Of a DNA stretch of 41,459 nucleotides, positions 16,139-23,733 are shown in pieces; position 1 is the first letter of the stretch; the number at the start of each line of letters is the position of its first letter. The notes beneath the pieces were generated by a model. It had not been told where the DNA came from and did not search any database. It was given only the letters and a program-made list of their open reading frames with translations. The position numbers and the translations under genes were made by a program. Location: contig DASTIC010000082.1 in the NCBI GenBank assembly GCA_035717845.1, positions 1 through 41,459 on the forward strand. Reading direction: 5' to 3'. The stretch is from DASSUW01 sp035717845. GTDB taxonomy: Bacteria > Actinomycetota > Thermoleophilia > Solirubrobacterales > Solirubrobacteraceae.

Positions 16139-18310
16139 GTGCAGCAGCGCGTGCTGTGGCTGGCGACGGCGATCGTGCACCACGCCAACCGCGTACGGCC
16201 GAACCGGTCGGGGGTCAAGGTCGGCGGCCACCAGGCCTCGAGCGCGTCGATGGTGTCGCTCATGACCGCGCTCTGGTTCGCCGTGCTCGAGGCGCCGGAC
16301 CGCGTGAGCGTGAAGCCGCACGCGTCGCCCGTGCTGCACGCGATCAACTACCTGCTCGGGCGGCTCGACCGCGAGTACCTGACCACGCTGCGGCAGTTCG
16401 GCGGCCTCCAGTCGTACCCGTCGCGGACGAAGGACCCCGACCCCGTCGACTACTCGACCGGCTCGGTCGGGATCGGCGCGACCGCGCCGATCTGGGGCGC
16501 GCTCGCCCACCGCTACGTGGCCGGCCACTTCGACGTGCCGGTGGGCGGCCGCCAGATCGCGCTGATCGGCGACGCGGAGCTCGACGAGGGGGCGATCTGG
16601 GAGGCGATCGCGGACCCGATGGTGGCGCGCCTCGGCGAGGTGATGTGGGTGGTCGACCTCAACCGCCAGTCGCTCGACCGCGTGGTGCCGGACATCGCCG
16701 CCGGCCGGCTCGCCGGCATGTTCGAGGCCGCCGGCTGGCACGTGGAGATGGTCAAGTACGGCCCGCGGCTGCGAGGCCTGCCCGAGCTGCGCGCGCGGAT
16801 CGACGCGATGCCCAACGAGGAGTACCAGCGGCTGCTGCGCGCGGACGCCGGCGAGCTGCGACGCCGGCTCGAGGTCGGCGCCGTCCCAGGCGACGACGCT
16901 GAGCTGCTGCGCGCGTTCCGCGACCTCGGGGGCCACGACCTCGGCACGCTGATCGAGGGCTTCCGGGCGGCCGACGGGGTCCGCGACCGCCCGAGCATCG
17001 TGTTCGCGTACACGATCAAGGGCTGGCGCCTGCCGACCGAGGGCCACCCCGCCAACCACTCGGCGCTGCTCTCGGCCGAGCAGTTCGCCGAGCTCGCCGC
17101 GGCGCTGGGGACCGACCCCGACGAGCCGTGGGCGGGCTTCGAGGACGACTCGCCGGAGGCGGCGCTGTGCGCGGCCGCCGCCGAGCGGCTGCGCCGTGAG
17201 CCCGCGGCGCTGCGGGAGCCGCCCGCCGTCCCCGCGTCCCTCGGGCGAGAGCACAGGGGCCGCGAGTCGACCCAGCAGGCGTTCGGGCGCTTCTGGGTGG
17301 ACCTCGAGCGCGAAGCCCCGGACGTGGCGGCGCGCGTCGTCACCGTGTCGCCCGACGTCGGGACCTCGACCAACCTCGGCGGCTGGATCAACAAGGCGGG
17401 CATCTGGTCGGTGGGAGAGCGGATCGATTGGTTCGCCGACGACACCGACACGCTGGTCCGCTGGCGCGAAAGCGACCACGGGCAGCACATCGAGCTCGGG
17501 ATCGCCGAGGTCAACCTCGTCGGCCTGCTGGGCGAGCTGGGCGCCACGTGGTCGCGCGACGGCCAGCCGTTGCTGCCGATCGGCACGATCTACGACCCGT
17601 TCCTGGCGCGGGCGCTCGAGCCGTGGTCGTTCGGCATCTACGCGGGCGGGCAGTCGATCCTCGTCGGCACGCCGAGCGGCGTCACGCTCGGCCCCGAGGG
17701 CGGCGCCCACCAGTCGGTCGTCACGCCGTCGATCGGGATCGAGCAGCCCGGCTGCGTCGCGTGGGAGCCCGCCTTCGGGCGGGACTTCGAGTGGACGTTC
17801 CTGCACGCCCTCTCGCGCCTCGGGCGGCCGGACGGCGAGGCGGCGTACTTCCGGCTGTCGACGCGGCCGGTCGACCAGGCGCTGGCCGCCGATGCGCCGC
17901 GCGAGCACGTGCTGGCCGGCGGCTACCGGCTGCGCGAGGGCTCGGGCGTGGTCATCGCAGTCATGGGCGCGCTCGTGCCGGAGGCGATGGAGGCGGCCGA
18001 GGAGCTGGACGCCGAGGTCGTGTGCGTCACCAGCGCCGACCTCCTGTTCCGGGCGTTCCAGGCGCGCGCCGGCCTGGCGGAGGGCGACCCGTCGATCCTC
18101 GCCGAGCTGTTCCCCGAGCCGCGGCCGATCGTCTCCCTCCTGGACGGGCACCCCCACACGCTGGCCTTCCTGGCCGCCGTCCACGGCGTCCGGACGGCGT
18201 GCCTGGGCGTGCAGCGGTTCGGCCAGTCAGGCGACCTGGCGGAGCTGTACGAGCATCATCTGATCGACGCCGAGGCGGTCGTCGGCGCGGCGCTGGACGT
18301 GCTCGGCTAG
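16139..18310 (+). CDS. AceE-like homodimeric 2-oxo acid dehydrogenase E1 (transketolase fold)
   Basis: The protein is at least 723 residues long. The N-terminal half has GGHQASSASMVSLMTALWF, PHASPVLHAINYLLG, GLQSYPSRTKDPD and a ThDP-binding motif GDAELDEGAIWEA...LNRQSLD, which parallels AceE. The C-terminal half has the pyrimidine-binding and transketolase C-terminal domains (SPDVGTSTNLGGWINKAGIW, GIAEVNLVGLLGELG). It would decarboxylate pyruvate or a related 2-oxo acid and pass the acyl group to an E2, which is not in the window. It is shorter than E. coli AceE (about 890). GTG 16139 is the first canonical start, but conserved-looking codons (PAELDLAVLDRVQQRVLW) continue upstream to an ATC at 16055, so the true N-terminus may be longer. 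Its TAG overlaps the next GTG. Confidence 0.8.
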   Translation: MQQRVLWLATAIVHHANRVRPNRSGVKVGGHQASSASMVSLMTALWFAVLEAPDRVSVKPHASPVLHAINYLLGRLDREYLTTLRQFGGLQSYPSRTKDPDPVDYSTGSVGIGATAPIWGALAHRYVAGHFDVPVGGRQIALIGDAELDEGAIWEAIADPMVARLGEVMWVVDLNRQSLDRVVPDIAAGRLAGMFEAAGWHVEMVKYGPRLRGLPELRARIDAMPNEEYQRLLRADAGELRRRLEVGAVPGDDAELLRAFRDLGGHDLGTLIEGFRAADGVRDRPSIVFAYTIKGWRLPTEGHPANHSALLSAEQFAELAAALGTDPDEPWAGFEDDSPEAALCAAAAERLRREPAALREPPAVPASLGREHRGRESTQQAFGRFWVDLEREAPDVAARVVTVSPDVGTSTNLGGWINKAGIWSVGERIDWFADDTDTLVRWRESDHGQHIELGIAEVNLVGLLGELGATWSRDGQPLLPIGTIYDPFLARALEPWSFGIYAGGQSILVGTPSGVTLGPEGGAHQSVVTPSIGIEQPGCVAWEPAFGRDFEWTFLHALSRLGRPDGEAAYFRLSTRPVDQALAADAPREHVLAGGYRLREGSGVVIAVMGALVPEAMEAAEELDAEVVCVTSADLLFRAFQARAGLAEGDPSILAELFPEPRPIVSLLDGHPHTLAFLAAVHGVRTACLGVQRFGQSGDLAELYEHHLIDAEAVVGAALDVLG

Positions 18311-19455
18311 TGCACGACGTCGTGGTCGTCGGCGGGGGGATCGTCGGGCTGGCCACCGCCCGCGCGCTCGCGCTGCGCGGGATGGGGGTCGTCGTCCTCG
18401 AGCGCGAGTCGGAGCTCGGCACCCACCAGACCACGCACAACAGCGGCGTCATCCATGCCGGCCTCTACTACGAGCCCGGCTCCTTGAAGGCGCGCCTGTG
18501 CGTGGAGGGAGCCGCGGCGCTGTACGAGTACTGCGACGAGCGCGGGATCGCGGCCGAGCGCTGCGGGAAGCTGGTGGTCGCGACGGGCTCCGACGACCTC
18601 GGACGCCTGGATGCCCTCGAGCGCCGGGCGCGCGCAAACGGCGTCCCCGGGCTCGCCCGCCTCGGCCCGGACGAGCTGCGTGAGATCGAGCCCGCCGCCC
18701 GCGGCCTCGCCGCCCTGCACTCGCCGAACACCGGGATGGTCGACTTCGGCGCGGTCGCCACCGCCTACGCGGGCGACATCGCCGCGCACGGCGGCGACGT
18801 GCGGACGGGGGCCGGCGTGCGGGCGCTGGTCGAGCGCGAGGACCGCGTGGAGGCCGTGCTCGAGGAGGGAGGCGTGGTTGCCGCCCGCCGCGCCGTGGCC
18901 TGCGCGGGCGCGTGGTCGGACCGGCTCGCGCTGCGCTCCGGCGCGCGGCCGGAGGTGCGGATCGTCCCGTTCCGGGGCGCCTACCTCACCCTGCGGCGCA
19001 CGAACCTCGTGCGCGGCCAGATCTACCCCGTGCCGGACCCCGCGCTGCCGTTCCTCGGCGTCCACCTCTCGCGAACGATCGGCGGCGACGTGCTGATCGG
19101 GCCGACCGCGCTGCTCGCCCTCAACCGGCGCAACGCGATGAGGACGCTGCGCTGGCCCGGGACCGTGCGGCTCGCCCGTCGCTGGTGGCGGACGGGCGCT
19201 CGCGAGGTCGCCCACGCGCTGAGCCGACGGCTGCTCGTCCGCGAGGCCGCGCGCTTCGTGCCGGAGATCGGGCCCGCCGACGTCGGGCCGGGCCCCGCCG
19301 GCGTCCGCGCACAGGCGCTCGGACGCGACGGGGCCCTGCTCGACGACTTCCTGCTCGCCCGCACGGGGCGGGCGGTGCACGTGCTCAACGCACCGTCGCC
19401 GGCGGCGACCGCCTCGCTCGCGATCGGGGCGATGATCGCGAGCGAGATCGGCTAG
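18310..19455 (+). CDS. lhgO: L-2-hydroxyglutarate oxidase-like FAD oxidoreductase
   Basis: The 381-residue protein starts MHDVVVVGGGIVGLATARAL, the FAD Rossmann motif. It contains the LhgO/L2HGDH signature TTHNSGVIHAGLYYEPGSLK and later IVPFRGAYLTLRR, and ends with the FAD-closing segment NAPSPAATASLAIG. LhgO oxidises L-2-hydroxyglutarate to 2-oxoglutarate and feeds electrons to the membrane quinone pool. The GTG start shares one base with the TAG of the E1 gene (TAGTG), so both are probably translated together; linking 2-oxo acid and 2-hydroxy acid metabolism is inference from this coupling. It converges on the MFS gene with a 4-base overlap of stop codons. Confidence 0.85.
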   Translation: MHDVVVVGGGIVGLATARALALRGMGVVVLERESELGTHQTTHNSGVIHAGLYYEPGSLKARLCVEGAAALYEYCDERGIAAERCGKLVVATGSDDLGRLDALERRARANGVPGLARLGPDELREIEPAARGLAALHSPNTGMVDFGAVATAYAGDIAAHGGDVRTGAGVRALVEREDRVEAVLEEGGVVAARRAVACAGAWSDRLALRSGARPEVRIVPFRGAYLTLRRTNLVRGQIYPVPDPALPFLGVHLSRTIGGDVLIGPTALLALNRRNAMRTLRWPGTVRLARRWWRTGAREVAHALSRRLLVREAARFVPEIGPADVGPGPAGVRAQALGRDGALLDDFLLARTGRAVHVLNAPSPAATASLAIGAMIASEIG

Positions 19456-20882
19456 GCCGGCTGGGGGAGCGCCCCGGCGGGGATGGTCTCCTCGTCCGGC
19501 ATCGGCGCGGCGGTGCCGAAGCGCTTCGAGATCAGCGCGACCGCGGCCACGGCGCCGATGAGGGCGAGCGCCGCTCCGGCGTACAGCGCGTCGTGCAGGC
19601 CCGCGACGTAGTCCGCCGGCGAGCCGTTGCCGAGCGCGGCCTCGGCCGGGATCAGGGCGCCCAGTGCGGCGACGCCGACGGCGATGCCGGCCTGCCGTGC
19701 GGTGTCGTTGACGCCGGCGGCCAGCCCGCTCTGCTCGACCGGGACGGAGCCGAGCGCCACGTTGGACAGCGCCGGGTTGAAGAACCCGGTGCCGATGCAC
19801 GCGACCAGGATCCCGGGCAGCATCACCGCCCACGACGAGTCGGTGCCCGCGAGCGTCATCAGCACCATGCCGGCGCCGACGAGCGCGAGCCCACCGCCGA
19901 CCATCGTGCGCGCCGGGATCCTCGCGCCCAGCTGCGCGGTGGCGGCCGAGACGACGAGCATGACCAGCGTGCCCGGCAGATAGACGAGCCCGGCCTCGAT
20001 CGCCGACAGCCCGAGGATCTGCTGGAGGTACAGCGTCATGTAGAGGAAGATCGCGAAGAACGACGCCGAGATCGCGAACGCCGCGACCTGCGCGCCCGTG
20101 AACGTCGCGTCGCGGAACAGCCGCAACGGGAGCATCGGCTCGCGCACGCGGAGCTCGACGATCACGAACGCGACCAGGGCAGCCGCGGCGCCGGCGAGCT
20201 CGGCGACGATCAGCGTGGACGTCCAGCCGTCCTCGTTTCCGCGCAGGAGCGCCAGCACGAGCAGGCCGAGGCCCGCCGTGAGCGTGATCTGGCCCGGCCA
20301 GTCGATGCCCCGCGAATGCGGGTCGCGCGACTCCTCGACGTACGCGCGCGTGATCCACAGGCAGAGCGCGCCGATCGGGAGATTGACGAGGAAGATCCAC
20401 TGCCAGTCGAGGCCGCTGGTGAGCACGCCGCCCACCAACGGGCCGAGCGCGAACGAAGCGCCGATGGCGGCGCCGTAGGCGGCCAGCGCTCCCGCCCGCT
20501 CACGGTTGCCCGGGAAGGCGTGCGCGAGCAGCGCGAGCGAGACCGCGAACATGATCGCCGCGCCGATGCCCTGCACGGCGCGGGCGCTGTTGAGCATCAC
20601 GATGTCCTGCGACAGGCCGCAGGCCAGTGAAGCGAGCGTGAAGATCGCGAGGCCGATCGTGAACAGGCGACGGCGGCCGAGGCGGTCGGCCAGCGCGCCG
20701 GCCGTCAGCACCGTGCTGGCGAGGGCCAGCGTGTAGGCGTCGACGACCCACTGGAGGCCGCCCAGGCCGGTGTCCAGGTCCTCGGCGATGCGGGAGAGCG
20801 CCGTGTTCACGACCGCGATGTCGAGCATCAGCATCGCGGTCGCCGCGCAGACGACCGCGAGGGTCCAGCGTTGGATGTTCAT
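19452..20882 (-). CDS. MFS exporter, DHA2 (EmrB/QacA) family
   Basis: The 476-residue protein has the 14-span pattern of drug:proton antiporters. Motif A after span 2 is present (GALADRLGRRRLF), as is the motif C-like region (GAAIGASFALGPLVGG), and WQWIFLVNLPIG at the sixth span is typical of DHA2. The substrate is unknown. ATG 20882 was chosen because GGAG lies five bases upstream and the protein then starts directly before the first span (MNIQRWTLAVVCAATAMLML). The 87-base upstream gap contains a copy of a 23-base motif (20943-20965) also found at 4590-4612. The gene lies downstream of the LuxR-type fusion gene in the same direction, which could regulate it. Confidence 0.9.
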   Translation of the reverse strand: MNIQRWTLAVVCAATAMLMLDIAVVNTALSRIAEDLDTGLGGLQWVVDAYTLALASTVLTAGALADRLGRRRLFTIGLAIFTLASLACGLSQDIVMLNSARAVQGIGAAIMFAVSLALLAHAFPGNRERAGALAAYGAAIGASFALGPLVGGVLTSGLDWQWIFLVNLPIGALCLWITRAYVEESRDPHSRGIDWPGQITLTAGLGLLVLALLRGNEDGWTSTLIVAELAGAAAALVAFVIVELRVREPMLPLRLFRDATFTGAQVAAFAISASFFAIFLYMTLYLQQILGLSAIEAGLVYLPGTLVMLVVSAATAQLGARIPARTMVGGGLALVGAGMVLMTLAGTDSSWAVMLPGILVACIGTGFFNPALSNVALGSVPVEQSGLAAGVNDTARQAGIAVGVAALGALIPAEAALGNGSPADYVAGLHDALYAGAALALIGAVAAVALISKRFGTAAPMPDEETIPAGALPQPA

Positions 20883-20969
20883 CGAGGCTCCAAGAGGGGA
20901 GGGGGAGTGGGGAGTACGGGCATCCTCGTGTCCACCCACCCCTGCCCGCATCGGGGAACCCCCTGAACT

Positions 20970-21902
20970 TCACCCCCCTTGCGGCATCACCAGCCCGCAT
21001 TCATACGCCAGCACGACGGCCTGCACGCGGTCGCGGAGCCCGAGCTTGGAGAGGATCCGCGTCACGTGGGTCTTCACGGTCGCGTCGCCGAGGTAGAGCT
21101 CCGCAGCGATCTCGGCGTTGGACAGTCCGCGTGCGATCGCGCGCAGGACGTCGACCTCGCGCTGGGTCAGCTCGTCGAGCCGGGCCGGGAGACCGTCGGG
21201 TCGGGGCGGGTGGCGCACGTACGAGCTGGGACGGGGCCGCCCTCGACGCGGCTCCGGCGGCGCCGGCTCGGGCTCGGGCTCGGCGCGCAGCAGTCCGAGC
21301 AGCCGGCGCAGTTCGGCGACGGCACCGCGGCCCTCGTCCTGGATCGCGACGAGCAGCGCCCGGTCGAGCTGGGCCTCGGCGGCACGCGCGTGGTCGCGCA
21401 TGCCCTCGACGGCGCGGCGGATCACGTCGAGCGCGTCGCCGGCCAGCCGGGCGCGCTCCTCGGCGACGACCGCGGCGGCCACCGCTGCGGGGTCGCGCGC
21501 TGCCAGCTCGGCGGCCGTCGCCGCGGCGCGGGCCGCACGCTCCGTGTGGCGCCGGACCAAGCGCCCGCAGCTCCACGTGGCGGTGAGGATGAAGAGCACG
21601 AACACGACATCGGCCACGGCGGCGCCGTCGATCACGGTGAGCGCGGCAGCGAGCGCGAGCACCGGCGCGTAGCCCGAGGCGCCGCTCGTGTGCCGCCCGA
21701 GCGCGTAGGTCGCGAACAGCCCGGCGGCCAGCGACGCCGGGGTCTCCTCCGACACGCCCGAGGCCAGCATCGCGAGCGTCACGGCCGAGGCGGCGAGGAT
21801 GGCGGCGACGGGATGACGGCGCGCGGGCAGCACGGCCACGCCGAACAGCGGCGCGAAGGCCAGCGCGGCGCCCTCGCCGGCCAGGAAGACCGCCGCCCAC
21901 AG
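20970..21902 (-). CDS. Membrane protein with degenerate histidine-kinase dimerisation segment fused directly to a LuxR/GerE DNA-binding domain
   Basis: The protein opens with about five hydrophobic segments like the membrane part of NarL-partner kinases (starting WAAVFLAGEGAALAFAP). A DHp-like stretch EERARLAGDALDVIRRAVEG follows, then the end of the HisKA_3 region (GRGAVAELRRLLGLLRAE). Where kinases have ELHD, this has DALD, so the phospho-accepting His is replaced by Leu. No ATPase domain and no receiver domain follow. After a Pro/Glu linker comes a complete GerE helix-turn-helix (LTQREVDVLRAIARGLSNAEIA, TVKTHVTRILSKLGLRDR). The start is uncertain: there is no ATG/GTG/TTG between GTG 22064, deep inside the upstream gene, and GTG 21839; I placed it at CTG 21902. 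Confidence 0.7.
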   Translation of the reverse strand: MWAAVFLAGEGAALAFAPLFGVAVLPARRHPVAAILAASAVTLAMLASGVSEETPASLAAGLFATYALGRHTSGASGYAPVLALAAALTVIDGAAVADVVFVLFILTATWSCGRLVRRHTERAARAAATAAELAARDPAAVAAAVVAEERARLAGDALDVIRRAVEGMRDHARAAEAQLDRALLVAIQDEGRGAVAELRRLLGLLRAEPEPEPAPPEPRRGRPRPSSYVRHPPRPDGLPARLDELTQREVDVLRAIARGLSNAEIAAELYLGDATVKTHVTRILSKLGLRDRVQAVVLAYECGLVMPQGG

Positions 21903-21925
21903 GGCGCAGACCGCCGCGTCGGCGG

Positions 21926-22876
21926 CTAGACGATCCCGCGCTCGCGTGCCGCGTTCACGGTCGCCGCGAGCGTCGTCGCGGCGTCGTGACGGGGGCGCCA
22001 GCGCAGGTCCTTGCGCGCCTTGGCCCAGCTCATGAGCACCGGCACACGGAAGGCGTTCAGCCACTGGGCGCGGGCCGGCACGAGCGGCAGGCCGGCGCCG
22101 GCCGCGGCGACGTCGACCGTCGCCCGGGGGATCGGGAACGAGCGCCAGCCGAGCTCGCGGGCCAGGTCGCGCGCCGTCAGGTCACCCGGGCCGGCCAGGT
22201 TGTAGATCCCGGGAGGGCCGGCGCCGCGGGCGGCGGCGACGAGCGCGGCGGCGACGTCGTCGTGGTGCACGAGCTGGAAGCGCGTCCCGGGGTCGGGGAT
22301 GAGCGGTAGCGGCGAGCGGCGGACCGGCCACGGGACGGCCTCCAGCATCGCCAGCGCGTCGGGGCCGGCGACGATGCACGGCCGGAAGACGTAGGTGTCG
22401 AGCCCCGAGCCGGTCACGGCCTCGAAGAGCGCCGCTTCGAGCTCCGCCTTCTGCGCGGAGTAGTAGTGCGCGTCGCTTCCCCGCGCCGGGACGTCCTCGG
22501 TCAGCGGCTGCGGGTTGTCGCCGTGGAAGCCGTACGCGGCGACCGACGACGTGTAGACGAGGCGCTCGGCGCGCGGGGAGGCGGCGGCCGCCTCGAACAC
22601 CGTGCGCGAGCCCTGGAGGTTGACGCGGCGCGTCTCCTCGAGCCCGCCCATGATGATGAAGGCGAGATGGACGACGACGTCGGCGTCGCCAACGAGCGCG
22701 TCGACGGCGCGGCGGTCGAGCACGTCGCCCTGCCGGTACTCGGTCTTGCGCAGCCCCAGCGCGCGCGGATCGAATGGCCGCCGCGCCATCCCCAGCACGC
22801 GGCCGACGGTGCGCGCGCGATCGCAGGCGCGCAGGAACGCCCGCCCGATGTCGCCGGTCGGCCCGGTGACCGCGAT
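21926..22876 (-). CDS. NAD-dependent epimerase/dehydratase family protein (extended SDR)
   Basis: The protein has about 316 residues and an N-terminal IAVTGPTGDIGRAFL nucleotide-binding motif, VVHLAFI, SSVAAYG and a catalytic YYSAQK (YxxxK). The last two thirds give the substrate domain (RFQLVHHDDVAAALV, PGIYNLAGPGDLTARDLA). The substrate is unknown. The first canonical start, GTG 22798, would delete the Gly-rich motif, which is implausible. In-frame candidates that keep it are ATC 22876 or ATC 22897; no ATG/GTG/TTG is available. I therefore give 22876 and flag it. The NUDIX stop lies 11 bases upstream, so the two are probably cotranscribed, and its own stop lies close to the start of the LuxR fusion. 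Confidence 0.75.
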   Translation of the reverse strand: MAVTGPTGDIGRAFLRACDRARTVGRVLGMARRPFDPRALGLRKTEYRQGDVLDRRAVDALVGDADVVVHLAFIIMGGLEETRRVNLQGSRTVFEAAAASPRAERLVYTSSVAAYGFHGDNPQPLTEDVPARGSDAHYYSAQKAELEAALFEAVTGSGLDTYVFRPCIVAGPDALAMLEAVPWPVRRSPLPLIPDPGTRFQLVHHDDVAAALVAAARGAGPPGIYNLAGPGDLTARDLARELGWRSFPIPRATVDVAAAGAGLPLVPARAQWLNAFRVPVLMSWAKARKDLRWRPRHDAATTLAATVNAARERGIV

Positions 22877-22886
22877 CGTGAGCGGC

Positions 22887-23465
22887 TCACGCGCGATAGC
22901 CCGGCTCTCCCGGCATCACCACGCGGGCGACCTCGCCCTCTCGCAGGACCTGCGGCTCGATCGGCACCACCTCGCGGCCGTCCGCCCACGCCAGCAGCTC
23001 CTCGGCCGACGTGAAGGCGCGCAGCTGCTCGAGCGTCTTGATCGTCGGGAACACGAGCTGGAGCTCGCCGCGGGCGTGAGCCTCGAGGGCGTCGCGCGGC
23101 GCGTACCAGCGCAGGTCGACGGTCTCGCCGCCGTCCGGGCGCGGGGCCGCGCCGTCGGGCAGCCGGGCGAGGAAGAAGAGCGTGTCGAACCGGATCCGCA
23201 CCTGCGGCGGGGTGATCCAGCGCGAGAAGTCGACGAGGGCCGACGCGTCGGGGAGCGTGACGCCCGCCTCCTCGGCCACCTCGCGCACGCCGGCGGCACG
23301 GTGGTCCTCGGCGCCGTCCAGCGCGCCGCCCGGGAACACCCACGCGCCGCCCATGAAGCGCGCCTCCGGGTTGCGCTGGACGAGCAGCACCTCGAGCCGC
23401 TCCTCGCCGCCGCGGAGGACGATCACGGTCGCCGCCTGACGGGGCTCGGTCGGGCTGCCGTCCAC
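22887..23465 (-). CDS. NUDIX hydrolase
   Basis: The protein has 192 residues. The Nudix box is recognisable, GGALDGAEDHRAAGVREVAEEAGV, matching GX5EX7REUXEEXGU except that the middle EX7 spacing should be checked. Upstream are FMGGAWVFPGG and a strand-rich N-terminus (RQAATVIVLRGGEERLEVLL). Members hydrolyse nucleoside diphosphates linked to other groups; which one is not readable. The GTG start at 23465 lies 7 bases after a TACCCT -10 box, so the mRNA is probably leaderless. The same palindromic box serves the divergent rubredoxin gene. The stop is followed closely by the epimerase gene. Confidence 0.85.
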   Translation of the reverse strand: MDGSPTEPRQAATVIVLRGGEERLEVLLVQRNPEARFMGGAWVFPGGALDGAEDHRAAGVREVAEEAGVTLPDASALVDFSRWITPPQVRIRFDTLFFLARLPDGAAPRPDGGETVDLRWYAPRDALEAHARGELQLVFPTIKTLEQLRAFTSAEELLAWADGREVVPIEPQVLREGEVARVVMPGEPGYRA

Positions 23466-23472
23466 GGCAGCG

Positions 23473-23482
23473 AGGGTACCCT
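23473..23482. promoter_or_regulatory. Palindromic -10 box shared by two divergent leaderless genes
   Basis: AGGGTACCCT is a perfect palindrome, so TACCCT is read on both strands from overlapping bases. On the plus strand 8 bases separate it from the rubredoxin ATG (23491); on the minus strand 7 bases separate it from the NUDIX GTG (23465). Both distances put the transcription start at or next to the start codon, leaving no room for ribosome sites. Confidence 0.6.
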
Positions 23483-23490
23483 CTGGACTC

Positions 23491-23670
23491 ATGACAACGA
23501 GCACCGTGCAGAAGTGGATCTGCCAGTCCTGCGGGTTCATCTACGACCCCGATGAAGGCGACCCGGACGGGGGCATCCCGCCCGGCACCGCGTTCGACGA
23601 CATCCCGAGCGACTGGTACTGCCCGGTCTGCGGCGCCCGCAAGGCCGACTTCGAGCCCCTGGAGGACTAG
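23491..23670 (+). CDS. Rubredoxin
   Basis: The 59-residue protein has both iron-binding loops, ICQSCGFIYDPDEGDP and WYCPVCGARKADFEPLED, with four Cys for one FeS4 centre and the aromatic residues typical of rubredoxin. It is a small cytoplasmic one-electron carrier, in actinobacteria often a partner of alkane hydroxylases or peroxide-reducing systems, none of which is adjacent. ATG 23491 lies 8 bases after the palindromic -10 box. The TAG stop at 23668-23670 is in the same frame as the following membrane protein, whose frame opens immediately after it without a canonical start codon. Confidence 0.93.
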   Translation: MTTSTVQKWICQSCGFIYDPDEGDPDGGIPPGTAFDDIPSDWYCPVCGARKADFEPLED

Positions 23671-23733
23671 GCCGTCTCCACCACGGAGCCAGCCACGGCA
23701 GCGCCTGCCGCCCCGGTCGAGGCGGGTCGCCGC

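Noticed and set aside
16094..18184. 696-residue minus-strand frame opposite the E1 gene
   Set aside because: Composition dominated by Arg, Val, His and Asp with no motif; the plus strand has full thiamine-diphosphate motifs.
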